From NCBI GenBank assembly GCA_002451155.1, contig DKBG01000134.1, forward strand, positions 13,974-21,850: a stretch of DNA of 7,877 nucleotides, given 5' to 3'. Of the stretch, positions 1-7,293 are shown piece by piece. A program made the position numbers and the translations under genes. Each line of letters opens with the position of its first letter. Within the stretch, counting starts at the first letter, position 1. The notes beneath the pieces were generated by a model. The model saw only the letters and a program-made list of their open reading frames with translations, was not told the DNA's origin and made no database searches. The DNA comes from Ignavibacteria bacterium UBA6906. GTDB lineage: Bacteria > Bacteroidota > Ignavibacteria > UBA10030 > UBA6906.

Positions 1-920
1 TCATTGATGAAGTCGTAACCCTTTGCCGGGAAACCTTTCCGAAGAGCATTACCATTGAGGGTCGCCTGTCGCATCCCCTCAACTTCGTTCGAGGGGACCG
101 GGGCGCGCTGTATCAGGTGCTTCTCAACCTGTGTCTCAATTCCCGTGACGCACTCCTTGCCAGACATGGATCGGCAGCAGGAACGTTGATCATTCAGGCG
201 CACAACACACTAGTGGGAACTGACGTGAGCCCGGAACTGTTTGGCGGCGAAACGTCGCAGTGCGTGGAACTCACGGTGTCTGATGACGGGAGCGGGATCT
301 TGCCCGAGATCAAAGAGAGAATCTTCGATCCGTTCTTCACGACGAAGGGACGTGGTCAGGGAACCGGACTCGGTCTGTCGGTCGTCTATACGATTGTCCG
401 AAACCATCGAGGGACGATCCTTGTTGAGAGTGAGCCGGGAAAAGGAACGACCTTCCGAATTCTGCTTCCCGCTCTCCCCCCGCCGCCGGAACGTGTGGAA
501 AAACCGCCCTCCCCCCGCCACCCCCGCGGCACTCAGGAACTGGTGCTGATCGTAGACGATGAGGAGGCGATGCTCGAGCTCGCCCGCGAAGTGCTCTCCG
601 AAGAGGGCTATCGCGTGGTGACTGCGCGTGACGGGTTTGAAGCCCGTTCCATTTATACCCGGCGGCATCGTGAGATCGATCTTGTAATCCTGGACCTTGT
701 GATGCCGGGGATGGATGGTGCGCAGTGCTACCGGGAACTCAAGGAGGTCAATCCCGGGATCAAAGCGTTTTTTTGTACCGGGTACATGCCCGACCAGATG
801 GTTACCTCACTCATTTCCCGCGATCGTCTCGCGGTCCTTCAAAAGCCGTTCACGCATGACCAACTTATCCGGACTATCGCAGCCGTCCTCGCCTCACCTC
901 CCTTGCCACGCTCTGTCTGA
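1..920 (+). CDS. Hybrid sensor histidine kinase, C-terminal part (HATPase + receiver), 5' end missing
   Basis: The reading frame is open from base 3 to the TGA at 918-920, so this is the last 305 residues of a longer protein. Counting from base 3, residues about 28-158 are a GHKL ATPase domain: N box LLNLCLNSRDA with N42 and N46, G1 box SDDGSGI (D94/D95), F box DPFFTTKG and G2 box GTGLGL. A proline-rich linker at about 157-177 leads to a receiver domain (about 179-298) with acidic pair D185/D186, phosphoacceptor D231 in LVILDLVMPGMDG, the threonine of FFCTGY and K281 in LQKPF. All catalytic residues are present, so it should be active. The dimerisation/phosphoacceptor helix and any sensor domains lie left of the window. 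In the family the ATPase phosphorylates a conserved His and the C-terminal receiver takes or dampens that phosphate. What it senses cannot be seen. A 215-bp spacer separates it from the next gene. Confidence 0.95.
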   Translation, partial: IDEVVTLCRETFPKSITIEGRLSHPLNFVRGDRGALYQVLLNLCLNSRDALLARHGSAAGTLIIQAHNTLVGTDVSPELFGGETSQCVELTVSDDGSGILPEIKERIFDPFFTTKGRGQGTGLGLSVVYTIVRNHRGTILVESEPGKGTTFRILLPALPPPPERVEKPPSPRHPRGTQELVLIVDDEEAMLELAREVLSEEGYRVVTARDGFEARSIYTRRHREIDLVILDLVMPGMDGAQCYRELKEVNPGIKAFFCTGYMPDQMVTSLISRDRLAVLQKPFTHDQLIRTIAAVLASPPLPRSV

Positions 921-924
921 TGCA

Positions 925-955
925 GTGTGCGAGCCTGTGCCGGGTGTGCGAGCCT
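925..955. repeat. Perfect 12-bp direct repeat GTGTGCGAGCCT
   Basis: GTGTGCGAGCCT occurs at 925-936 and again at 944-955, 19 bp start to start with 7 bp between copies. It lies immediately after the stop codon of the upstream kinase and about 180 bp before the next gene. Two identical half-sites roughly two helical turns apart are what a tandem binding site for a regulator looks like. A chance or local-duplication origin is possible. The repeat is seen directly; its role is inference. Confidence 0.6.
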
Positions 956-981
956 CTCCAGCAGATGGCTGATATTCACCA

Positions 982-1017
982 CTCCCGATTCTCTTTCCGG
1001 CACACTTCCATCGGGAG
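982..1017. repeat. 8-bp inverted repeat with 20-nt spacer
   Basis: CTCCCGAT at 982-989 is the exact reverse complement of ATCGGGAG at 1010-1017. The 20-nt loop and the lack of a following T-run make it a poor intrinsic terminator for the upstream kinase gene. It could be a spaced operator or a weak RNA stem in the 3' region of that transcript. The symmetry is real in the sequence; no function is shown. Confidence 0.45.
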
Positions 1018-1040
1018 CGCATGGTTGTGACAGCGGACGC

Positions 1041-1056
1041 TGGCATGGCGTTTGGT
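1041..1056 (+). promoter_or_regulatory. Weak sigma-54-like promoter element before the stand-alone receiver gene
   Basis: TGGCATGGCGTTTGGT matches the sigma-54 pattern TGGCAC-N5-TTGCW at 9 of 11 defined positions, with correct -24/-12 spacing. The mismatches are C to T at the end of the -24 box and, more seriously, C to G in the -12 GC. If used, transcription would start near 1067, where a palindrome begins, leaving a leader of about 70 nt before the ATG at 1136. No sigma-70 pair with acceptable spacing was found in this spacer. Treat it as a candidate only. Confidence 0.22.
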
Positions 1057-1066
1057 GTACAGTTCC

Positions 1067-1091
1067 TCGGGGGAGTGTACACTGCCCCCGA
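1067..1091. promoter_or_regulatory. Long near-perfect palindrome centred on GTGTACAC, possible operator or leader hairpin
   Basis: The arm TCGGGGG-AGTGT (1067-1078) pairs with ACACT-G-CCCCCGA (1079-1091): twelve base pairs with a single bulged G at 1084. The core AGTGTACACT is a perfect 10-bp palindrome. A further near copy of the core half, GTGTACAGT, lies at 1055-1063, exactly 20 bp upstream of GTGTACACT at 1075-1083. As DNA this resembles a dimeric regulator site with an added half-site. As RNA it would be a strong GC stem ending about 45 nt before the receiver gene. It has no T-tract, so it is not a typical terminator. Confidence 0.5.
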
Positions 1092-1135
1092 ATGACGACC
1101 CTCCATCGCGGAATTCACAATCTCGCTGCCATTTT

Positions 1136-1537
1136 ATGAACCTGCCGGAACAGAGAAAAGGGGCATGCATCCTTGTCGTTGAGGATGATGAGCTTCTCAG
1201 GCGCTCACTCGTCACCTTTCTGGCTTCACTCGGCTACAGACCTCTTGTGGCGGGATCTGCTGAGGAGGCTCTTGTCCAGGCCGGGCAAAACCGGGTGGAT
1301 GCAGTTGTCACCGATCTCCATCTCCCCCTGATGAGCGGTATAGAACTGGCGGAGATGCTGCGGAACGGCGGTCGTCCGCTTCCCACAATCCTGATTTCAG
1401 GATTCCTGAATGAGAGCATCCGCGAGCGCGCAAGAAATGCGGAGATCCCCATCGTCCTGGGAAAACCGGCCGAATTGGCCCTTCTTGCCGCCCATATCGG
1501 CACACTCCTCTCCCCGTTGAACGATTCCTCGCGCTGA
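1136..1537 (+). CDS. Stand-alone CheY-like response regulator receiver
   Basis: A 133-residue protein that is essentially one receiver domain (about residues 11-126). Visible key residues are the acidic pair in LVVEDDE (E16/D17), phosphoacceptor D60 in VVTDLHLPLMSG, the hydroxyl residue S88 in ILISGF and K110 in LGKP. It should therefore be phosphorylatable. It has no output domain, so it acts either by binding a partner or as an intermediate between kinases and an HPt. I chose the ATG at 1136 because it is the only in-frame ATG and leaves a short leader before the first strand. A TTG at 1052 is in frame, but the 28 extra residues look unlike protein and would run through the palindrome. No Shine-Dalgarno is visible before 1136. 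Both flanking spacers are about 200 bp, so the gene may be transcribed alone. The partner kinase could be either neighbour; the sequence does not decide. Confidence 0.9.
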   Translation: MNLPEQRKGACILVVEDDELLRRSLVTFLASLGYRPLVAGSAEEALVQAGQNRVDAVVTDLHLPLMSGIELAEMLRNGGRPLPTILISGFLNESIRERARNAEIPIVLGKPAELALLAAHIGTLLSPLNDSSR

Positions 1538-1627
1538 CCGTGCATGGTTATTCCATGGTGAACAGCTGATAGGGCAAAAATACCGCAAAACCACCCTCCA
1601 TTGTAGAGTTTACCCGTCTGACACCCC

Positions 1628-1642
1628 ATTTCAGCATGAAAT
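1628..1642. repeat. Short palindrome ATTTCA-gca-TGAAAT
   Basis: ATTTCA at 1628-1633 is the exact reverse complement of TGAAAT at 1637-1642, separated by GCA. It sits in the AT-richer part of the spacer, 25 bp upstream of a sigma-54-like element and about 95 bp before the large kinase gene. It is small enough to be chance. A regulator half-site pair or a weak end-of-transcript hairpin for the receiver gene are the alternatives. Confidence 0.3.
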
Positions 1643-1666
1643 AAAGCCCGTTTCGGCACTCTGTGT

Positions 1667-1682
1667 TGGCACAGGTTTAGAT
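1667..1682 (+). promoter_or_regulatory. Weak sigma-54-like element before the large hybrid kinase
   Basis: TGGCACAGGTTTAGAT has a perfect -24 box (TGGCAC) and correct spacing to a degenerate -12 box (TAGAT against TTGCW; the C of the GC is A). If used, transcription would begin near 1693, giving a leader of about 45 nt before the GTG at 1738. The -12 mismatch argues against strong activity. No better promoter was seen in this spacer. Confidence 0.2.
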
Positions 1683-1727
1683 GAATTTGAGAAGAAGAAT
1701 TGACCTCGAACGTTAGGAGCGTGCGCC

Positions 1728-1735
1728 GGAGAGAG
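1728..1735 (+). promoter_or_regulatory. Ribosome binding site deciding the GTG start of the large kinase
   Basis: GGAGAGAG precedes the GTG at 1738, with GGAG ending 6 nt before the start. An in-frame TAG at 1714-1716 rules out any start further upstream. The next residues (TTKANILVVEDE) begin the receiver domain at once, so GTG 1738 is well supported. Confidence 0.75.
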
Positions 1736-1737
1736 CC

Positions 1738-4700
1738 GTGGGCACAACGAAAGCAAACATCCTCGTCGTTGAGGACGAGAGAGTGGTGGCAAGCGACCTT
1801 CGATTTCTGCTTGAGGGTGCCGGATATCAGGTGTGCGACATGCTCGCCTCAGGCGAGGACGCGATCCGGACGACGGGCACTCTGCGTCCTGACCTCGTGC
1901 TGATGGATATTACCCTGCGGGGTGAGATCGACGGAATCGCCGCTGCCGAGGAAATTCGCCGGCTCTACGACATCCCCGTCGTGTTTCTCACCGCTCACTC
2001 GGATGAAGGGACTCTCCAGCGCGCAAAGATCACCGAGGCATTCGGGTATATTCTCAAACCCTTTGAGGAGCGCGAGCTGCGGGCCAACATCGAGATGGCC
2101 CTGTACAAGCACTCTACCGACCGTCGGTTGCGGGAGAGCGAACGTCTCCTCTCCACCACACTGAGAAGCATTGGTGATGCCGTGATTACCGTGGACGCCG
2201 CACGGAACATCACATTCATGAATGCTGTTGCCGAAGCACTCACGGGCTGGACACTAGGTGACGCGCGATCGAAACCGTTTGGCGTCGTGTGCAACCTGCA
2301 GTCGGAGACTGATGGTGCGTCGGCGGACACGCTCGTCGCCGACGCGATCGAGGAAGGGAAAACCGTCTCGACTGCCAACCACTTCTACGTCATCGCACAG
2401 GATGGACACCGAACGCCCGTAGACCGTTCCGTCGCCCCGCTCCGCGGGACGGAGGGGTCGGTCGCCGGGGCGGTGGTTGTCCTCCGTGATGTGTCCGATC
2501 GGAAGAGGGTGGAATCAGCCCTGCGGGAGAGCCAGCATTTGATCGAGAGCGTCGCCGGTGCGTCCCCGGATATCATGTTCGTATTTGACATCACGACCTT
2601 GCGCAGTCTCTATTCCAACCGCACTCTTTCATCCACCCTCGGATATACACAAGAGCAAGCGGGGGACGGGTGGTTTCTGAGCGCTGTCCACCCGGATGAC
2701 AAGCCGTTGCTGACGACGGCACTCCACGAGATCTCAGGTTCACGAGATGCTGATGTGATGGAGGTGGAGTACCGGGTGCGGGAAGCCAAAGGGGATTGGC
2801 GGTGGTTGCGGACCCGTATCACACCGTTTGCCCGAAACGCCTCGGGTGACGTGTGTCAGATCGCGGGGATCGCGATGGACGTCACCGAGTCGAAACTGCA
2901 GCAGGGCGTGGAAAACGCGATCTACCGGATCGCAGAAGTCAGTCTCAAATCGCCATCCCTGTCGCAATTGTTCCGGGCGGTGCATGTAATTATCGGCGAG
3001 TTGATGAACGCCGAGAATTTCTATATCGCGCTGTTTGACGAGAGGTCCGGCCTCCTCAGCTTTCCTTACTTCGTTGACTCGGAAGATCCCGACGTCCCCC
3101 GGCCGAAGAAGCCGGGGAAGGGTCTCACTGACTATGTCCTTCGCACGGGGAAATCGCTCCTGGCAACTCCGGAAGTGTTTGACGACCTGGTGGCCCGCGG
3201 CGAAGCGGAGATGATAGGCGCGCCTTCGATCGACTGGCTCGGGGTTCCGCTGGTGACCGGTGGAAAGACGATCGGAGTGCTGACCGTGCAGACGTATACC
3301 GAGGGCGTCAGATACGGTCAGCGTGAAGAGCGCGTGCTCTCGTTTGTCTCCTCTCAGGTCGCGATGGCGATCGAGCGGAAGAAAAGCGAAGAGGAGCTCA
3401 GTACGCTCTCCAGTGCGATCGAACAGAGCCTGAACTCCGTTGTGATCATGGACCGAGACGGGATGATCGAATATGTTAACCGCCGGTTCTCTCTTACAAC
3501 GGGCTTCTCCGAAAAAGAAGTGATCGGCGAAAACCTGTCGTTTCTCAACTCAGAAGGAGATTCTGGCGACGCGTTCAAGAGTTGCCAGTCGACGCTCGCC
3601 GCCGGCTCTTCGTGGCGTGGAGAGTTCCTGAGCAAGAGGAAGAATGGAGGGCTCTACTGGAATTCCCTCTCCATTACGCCGATTCGAGATTCAAAGGGTG
3701 ATGCGGTCCGCTACGTGGCGGTGATGGAAGATGTGTCCGAGCGGAAGCGGGCCGAACAGGAGGTCCAGATCCTGCTCGAGATCTCGAACCGCCTCCGGTC
3801 CGCAGGGACATACGAAGAGATCGGGAGGAGCGTATTTGACGTCCTGCGTCAGGCGGGATACCCTGGCGGTTCCGCTGGCCGGCTCGGCGTCTACAACGAG
3901 AACTATGACCGATACGATACGGTATTCTCCGCAGATGAAGAGCTGGGGGGGACGGCCGAGGACGATCCCGTGTCCGTTCAAGAGATGCAGCTGTTCGGCA
4001 AGCTGGCCATCGAGCGCGGCGGGACGATGGTCGTTGATGACACGCATGGGGAGTTTGCGTTGAGCGTTCTGCCCGGTCTTCGGACCAGGGAGCGGGCGTC
4101 ACTGGTGTATGTCCCGCTGTATCACAAAGGAAGGTGGGTGGGCATCCTCCGCTTCTGCAGCCATGGTTTCCAGTCCGTGGATTCCCAGGCAGTCAATCTC
4201 CTGGAGATTATCGCCCGGTATCTGAGTCTGACCGTGGGCGGGCTGATGACGGCCTTCAAACGCGAGGCCACGGCATCGGCGTTACGTGAAAGTGAGGAAC
4301 GATTCAGAAATGTCGCCGCCTCAGCTCAGGATGCAATCCTGATCATCAACGAGAAGAAGTTGATTGCCTACTGGAACTCCGCGGCGGAAACGATATTTGG
4401 ATATTCGCGTGACGAAGCGGAAGGGATGTCGATCCAGTCGGTGATTGCCGGCAGGGAGAGGGGTTCGGTTGTTGCTCGTGGGCTGGCTGCCCTACGGGAC
4501 AGGGGCTCAAGCTCTCCCGGGCACATCCTTGAGTTGACGGCATTGAGGAAGGACGGAAGCGAATTTCCGGTTGAGGTGTCCCTCTCCCTGATGAAGGTGA
4601 GGGAGGGCATGCGTGCGGTCGCCATCATCCGGGATATCACTGAGCGGCGGCGCGCTGAAGAGGAAATCGCAGAGCAGACCGCGCGGCTCGTCGAGGCGAA

Positions 4701-6753
4701 GGCGAAAGCGGAAGAGCAGGCACGCTTGCTGAGGGTGCAGGCGGAAGAGCTGGCCATCGCCCGGGAAGAGGCCCTGGAAGCGCTCCGTTTCAAATCGGAA
4801 TTCGTCGCGAACATGAGCCATGAGATCCGGACACCGATGAATGGCGTGATCGGCATGACTGGATTGCTCCTGGATACGCCGCTCACCGCGGAGCAGCGGG
4901 AGTACATGGAAATCATCCGGACGTCAGGCGAGGCGCTTCTCAGCCTTATCAACGACATCCTCGATTTCTCGAAGATGGAAGCGGGGAAACTCTCGCTCGA
5001 GTGCGTGAATTTCAATCTTCGGACGGCAGTTGAGGAGGTCGTGGATCTGCTGGCCCCGCAGGCGTTTCGAAAGGGCCTCGACTTTGCCTGTTCGGTTGCT
5101 CCGTCAATGCCTGTCAGTCTCTACGGTGACCCGGGCCGGTTGCGCCAGATCCTGCTCAACCTGATCGGAAACTCCGTGAAGTTTACGGACCAGGGTGAAA
5201 TCGCGGTTACGGTCCACTCAGTTGAAGAAAATGCCGAGGACATTCTGATCCGGTTCGTTGTGAAAGATACCGGGATCGGCGTTTCCCCCGGGGCTATGAA
5301 GAGGCTCTTCAAATCATTCTCCCAGGCTGACGGGTCAACGACCCGGAAGTACGGTGGGACGGGTCTGGGACTCGCCATCTCCAAGCAGCTTGTCGAGCTA
5401 ATGGGCGGAGATATCGGCGTTGACAGTGCTCCCGGAGAGGGAAGTGAATTCTGGTTCACTGTCTGGCTGCGCAAACAGACGGCCCAGGAGAAAGCCGAGC
5501 CGGAGCCGGGCGTCTTCGCATCCTCGCGGTTGCTCATTGTCGATGACAACGAGACAAACCGTCGCATCCTTACCTATATGGCGAGCTCATGGGGAATTCG
5601 AAACGAGGCGGTCGAAAGCGCGGGCGAAGCTCTTGCTCATCTGTGCGCCGCGGCGGCCGATGGAGACCCCTACACCGTCGCCATCCTCGACGGGCAGATG
5701 CCGGGGATGGACGGTATCGAGCTCGCCCGGGCGATCAAAAGCGACAGGAATATCGCTTCCACACGCCTCGTCATGCTGACATCAATGGGCAGAGATGGCG
5801 CTCGCCGAGCCGCAATGAATGGAATTGAGGCCTTCCTTACGAAGCCGGTGAAGCAGTCGGCCCTCCTTGACATCCTGGTGTCGATCACCCTGCCGGGCAC
5901 TCTCGCCGAGGCTGTCGAAACCAGTCAGCTCATTGAGCGACCCGCCCCCGCGAGCGGTGCCGCGCCCGAGAATCTCCGCGTGCTTGTGGCCGAAGATAAC
6001 TCGGTGAACCAAAAAGTCGCCCTCAGGATGCTCGCGAAACTCGGGTACCGCTCCGACGTGGTCGCAAACGGCGTGGAAGCGGTAGAGGCCGTAAAACGCA
6101 TTCCATACGACCTCGTGCTCATGGACTGCAACATGCCCGATATGGACGGCTTCGAGGCGACACGGGAGATCCGCGCCCTCGACGGAGCTGCTGGAAAGAC
6201 CGTCATTATTGCCATGACAGCCAATGCCCTCGAGGGCGACCGGGAGCGGTGTCTAGCTGCGGGCATGACCGACTATGTCCCGAAACCGGTGACGCAGAAA
6301 GACCTCGGGGAGAAGATCGCACAGTGGGTGCACCGCAATGGAACCGGGGCGTTGCCAGCCCCCCGAAGCAGGGAGAATCCTATGGAACTTCCAATTCTCG
6401 ACAGGACCAGGCTCGAGGAGCTCTACGAGCTGCAGGACGATCCGGATGAGGTCTGGGTCGCGCAATTGGTCGAACAGTATTTCGAGGATGCGGCAACCCG
6501 GCTGGCGCACATGCGCGCGGCCTACACCTCATCCGACAACACGGCCCTTACCCGGCATGCTCACGCGCTCAAGGGGAGCAGCAACAACCTTGGAGCCCGT
6601 CGCGTGGCACAGATCAGCGAGCATCTCCAGCGGCTTGCCCACGCGGGGAGCGGGGAAGGCGTCGGTCCTCTCCTGGACCGGCTGGAGGACGAACTTCTTC
6701 GAGTACGAGAGACATTCAGGGAGATATGGACAGTCCCAGTTCTGAAACGATGA
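1738..6753 (+). CDS. Large soluble hybrid histidine kinase with full phosphorelay (REC-PAS-PAS-GAF-PAS-GAF-PAS-HisKA-HATPase-REC-REC-HPt)
   Basis: A 1671-residue cytosolic kinase with no signal peptide or membrane segment. Domains: receiver 6-124 (E12/D13, D57, T85, K107); PAS about 134-258; PAS with a PAC-type end (DWRWLRTR) about 264-386; GAF about 394-546; PAS about 553-673; GAF about 675-838; PAS about 847-974; charged coiled coil about 967-1018; HisKA 1019-1085 with H1028 in SHEIRTPMNG; HATPase 1128-1246 (N1141/N1145, D1177TGIG, GGTGLGL at 1206-1212); receiver 1264-1382 (D1269/D1270, D1318, T1348, K1369); receiver 1413-1532 (E1419/D1420, D1463, T1494, K1516); HPt about 1550-1660 with H1609 in HALKGSSNNLG. 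All phosphotransfer residues are intact. By family knowledge, phosphate would pass from H1028 to D1318 or D1463, then to H1609, and on to a separate receiver. The N-terminal receiver suggests input from another kinase. The PAS and GAF ligands cannot be read from sequence. Its end overlaps the next gene by 28 nt. Confidence 0.96.
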   Translation: MGTTKANILVVEDERVVASDLRFLLEGAGYQVCDMLASGEDAIRTTGTLRPDLVLMDITLRGEIDGIAAAEEIRRLYDIPVVFLTAHSDEGTLQRAKITEAFGYILKPFEERELRANIEMALYKHSTDRRLRESERLLSTTLRSIGDAVITVDAARNITFMNAVAEALTGWTLGDARSKPFGVVCNLQSETDGASADTLVADAIEEGKTVSTANHFYVIAQDGHRTPVDRSVAPLRGTEGSVAGAVVVLRDVSDRKRVESALRESQHLIESVAGASPDIMFVFDITTLRSLYSNRTLSSTLGYTQEQAGDGWFLSAVHPDDKPLLTTALHEISGSRDADVMEVEYRVREAKGDWRWLRTRITPFARNASGDVCQIAGIAMDVTESKLQQGVENAIYRIAEVSLKSPSLSQLFRAVHVIIGELMNAENFYIALFDERSGLLSFPYFVDSEDPDVPRPKKPGKGLTDYVLRTGKSLLATPEVFDDLVARGEAEMIGAPSIDWLGVPLVTGGKTIGVLTVQTYTEGVRYGQREERVLSFVSSQVAMAIERKKSEEELSTLSSAIEQSLNSVVIMDRDGMIEYVNRRFSLTTGFSEKEVIGENLSFLNSEGDSGDAFKSCQSTLAAGSSWRGEFLSKRKNGGLYWNSLSITPIRDSKGDAVRYVAVMEDVSERKRAEQEVQILLEISNRLRSAGTYEEIGRSVFDVLRQAGYPGGSAGRLGVYNENYDRYDTVFSADEELGGTAEDDPVSVQEMQLFGKLAIERGGTMVVDDTHGEFALSVLPGLRTRERASLVYVPLYHKGRWVGILRFCSHGFQSVDSQAVNLLEIIARYLSLTVGGLMTAFKREATASALRESEERFRNVAASAQDAILIINEKKLIAYWNSAAETIFGYSRDEAEGMSIQSVIAGRERGSVVARGLAALRDRGSSSPGHILELTALRKDGSEFPVEVSLSLMKVREGMRAVAIIRDITERRRAEEEIAEQTARLVEAKAKAEEQARLLRVQAEELAIAREEALEALRFKSEFVANMSHEIRTPMNGVIGMTGLLLDTPLTAEQREYMEIIRTSGEALLSLINDILDFSKMEAGKLSLECVNFNLRTAVEEVVDLLAPQAFRKGLDFACSVAPSMPVSLYGDPGRLRQILLNLIGNSVKFTDQGEIAVTVHSVEENAEDILIRFVVKDTGIGVSPGAMKRLFKSFSQADGSTTRKYGGTGLGLAISKQLVELMGGDIGVDSAPGEGSEFWFTVWLRKQTAQEKAEPEPGVFASSRLLIVDDNETNRRILTYMASSWGIRNEAVESAGEALAHLCAAAADGDPYTVAILDGQMPGMDGIELARAIKSDRNIASTRLVMLTSMGRDGARRAAMNGIEAFLTKPVKQSALLDILVSITLPGTLAEAVETSQLIERPAPASGAAPENLRVLVAEDNSVNQKVALRMLAKLGYRSDVVANGVEAVEAVKRIPYDLVLMDCNMPDMDGFEATREIRALDGAAGKTVIIAMTANALEGDRERCLAAGMTDYVPKPVTQKDLGEKIAQWVHRNGTGALPAPRSRENPMELPILDRTRLEELYELQDDPDEVWVAQLVEQYFEDAATRLAHMRAAYTSSDNTALTRHAHALKGSSNNLGARRVAQISEHLQRLAHAGSGEGVGPLLDRLEDELLRVRETFREIWTVPVLKR

Positions 6754-7286
6754 AGGTGCTGATCGCCGAGGACGATCCGGCCTCCGGCCGCCTCCTTGCG
6801 ACGTCTATCGGCAAACTCGGGTACGAAGCGCTGCTGGCCACAAACGGTCGCGATGCCTGGTATACCTATGTCAGCGAACGCCCGCGTATCATCATCACCG
6901 ACTGGATGATGCCGATCCTTGACGGGCCGGAATTCTGCAGGAAGATCAGGGCCGAAGGGAGAACCCAGTACACGTTCATCATCCTCCTCACCGCCCTGAG
7001 CGGGAAAGAACGATTCGCCGAAGGAATGAGCGCCGGAGCGGACGATTTCATTACGAAGCCCCTTGACCTGGAAATCCTCCGCGTGCGGCTCACGGTCGCC
7101 CGACGCGTCCTGGGACTCCAGCACAGGGTGAGCGAACTCAGGGGACTCCTGCCGATCTGCGCGTACTGCAAGCGGATCCGCAACGAGGACGGATCCTGGC
7201 AGAGACTGGAAGAGTACGTATCGGGACGGACGAGCGCGTCGTTCAGTCACACGTTCTGCCCTGAATGTAACGCGAAGGCAAGCTGA
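6726..7286 (+). CDS. Response regulator: receiver plus C-terminal Cys/His (zinc-knuckle-like) tail, first tandem copy
   Basis: A 186-residue protein. The receiver, about residues 10-127, has E15/D16, phosphoacceptor D59 in IITDWMMPILDGPEFCRKIR, T89 and K111. A short amphipathic helix (about 122-138) leads to LLPICAYCKRI and, after 26 residues, SHTFCPEC. C145, C148, H175, C178 and C181 could bind a metal. This tail is familiar to me at the ends of many bacterial receiver and PAS proteins, but I know no established function for it. Two starts are possible. ATG 6726 has AGGGAG just upstream, at a tight 2-nt spacing, and overlaps the kinase gene by 28 nt. ATG 6750 forms an ATGA overlap with the kinase stop and matches where the paralogue's conserved sequence begins. 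Either way translation is probably coupled to the kinase. The HPt domain at the end of that kinase makes this receiver a likely phosphate acceptor (inference). Confidence 0.93.
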   Translation: MDSPSSETMKVLIAEDDPASGRLLATSIGKLGYEALLATNGRDAWYTYVSERPRIIITDWMMPILDGPEFCRKIRAEGRTQYTFIILLTALSGKERFAEGMSAGADDFITKPLDLEILRVRLTVARRVLGLQHRVSELRGLLPICAYCKRIRNEDGSWQRLEEYVSGRTSASFSHTFCPECNAKAS

Positions 7287-7290
7287 GGAG
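7285..7290 (+). promoter_or_regulatory. Ribosome binding site of the second tandem receiver, overlapping the preceding stop
   Basis: GAGGAG shares bases with the TGA stop at 7284-7286. It lies 3 nt before ATG 7294 and 9 nt before the in-frame ATG 7300. The layout suggests that ribosomes finishing the first copy reload for the second. Either ATG could be used; they differ by two residues. Confidence 0.7.
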
Positions 7291-7293
7291 CTG

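Noticed and set aside
241..549. 102-residue plus-strand frame inside the first kinase
   Set aside because: Arg/Ser-rich out-of-frame shadow of the ATPase domain, which is intact in the main frame.
1052..1135. N-terminal extension of the stand-alone receiver from TTG 1052
   Set aside because: The extra 28 residues show no receiver character, cross the palindrome and have no Shine-Dalgarno. ATG 1136 gives a normal receiver length.
927..1139. 70-residue plus-strand open frame in the first spacer
   Set aside because: No ribosome binding site, no domain, Cys/Ser/Trp-rich random-looking composition, and it runs through the repeats and palindrome.
1543..1557. CATGG-TTATT-CCATG hairpin just after the stand-alone receiver gene as a terminator
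   Set aside because: The stem is only 5 bp and no T-run follows, so it is not a convincing intrinsic terminator.
1682..1689. TGAATTTG as a Bacteroidota-type -7 box (TAnnTTTG)
   Set aside because: It differs in a key position and no well-placed -33 TTTG pairs with it, and the phylum is not established.
4368..5015. 215-residue minus-strand open frame opposite the fourth PAS and HisKA region
   Set aside because: It has a Ser/Ala/Arg-rich composition typical of the complement of Glu/Arg-rich coding sequence, no recognisable motif and no start signal.
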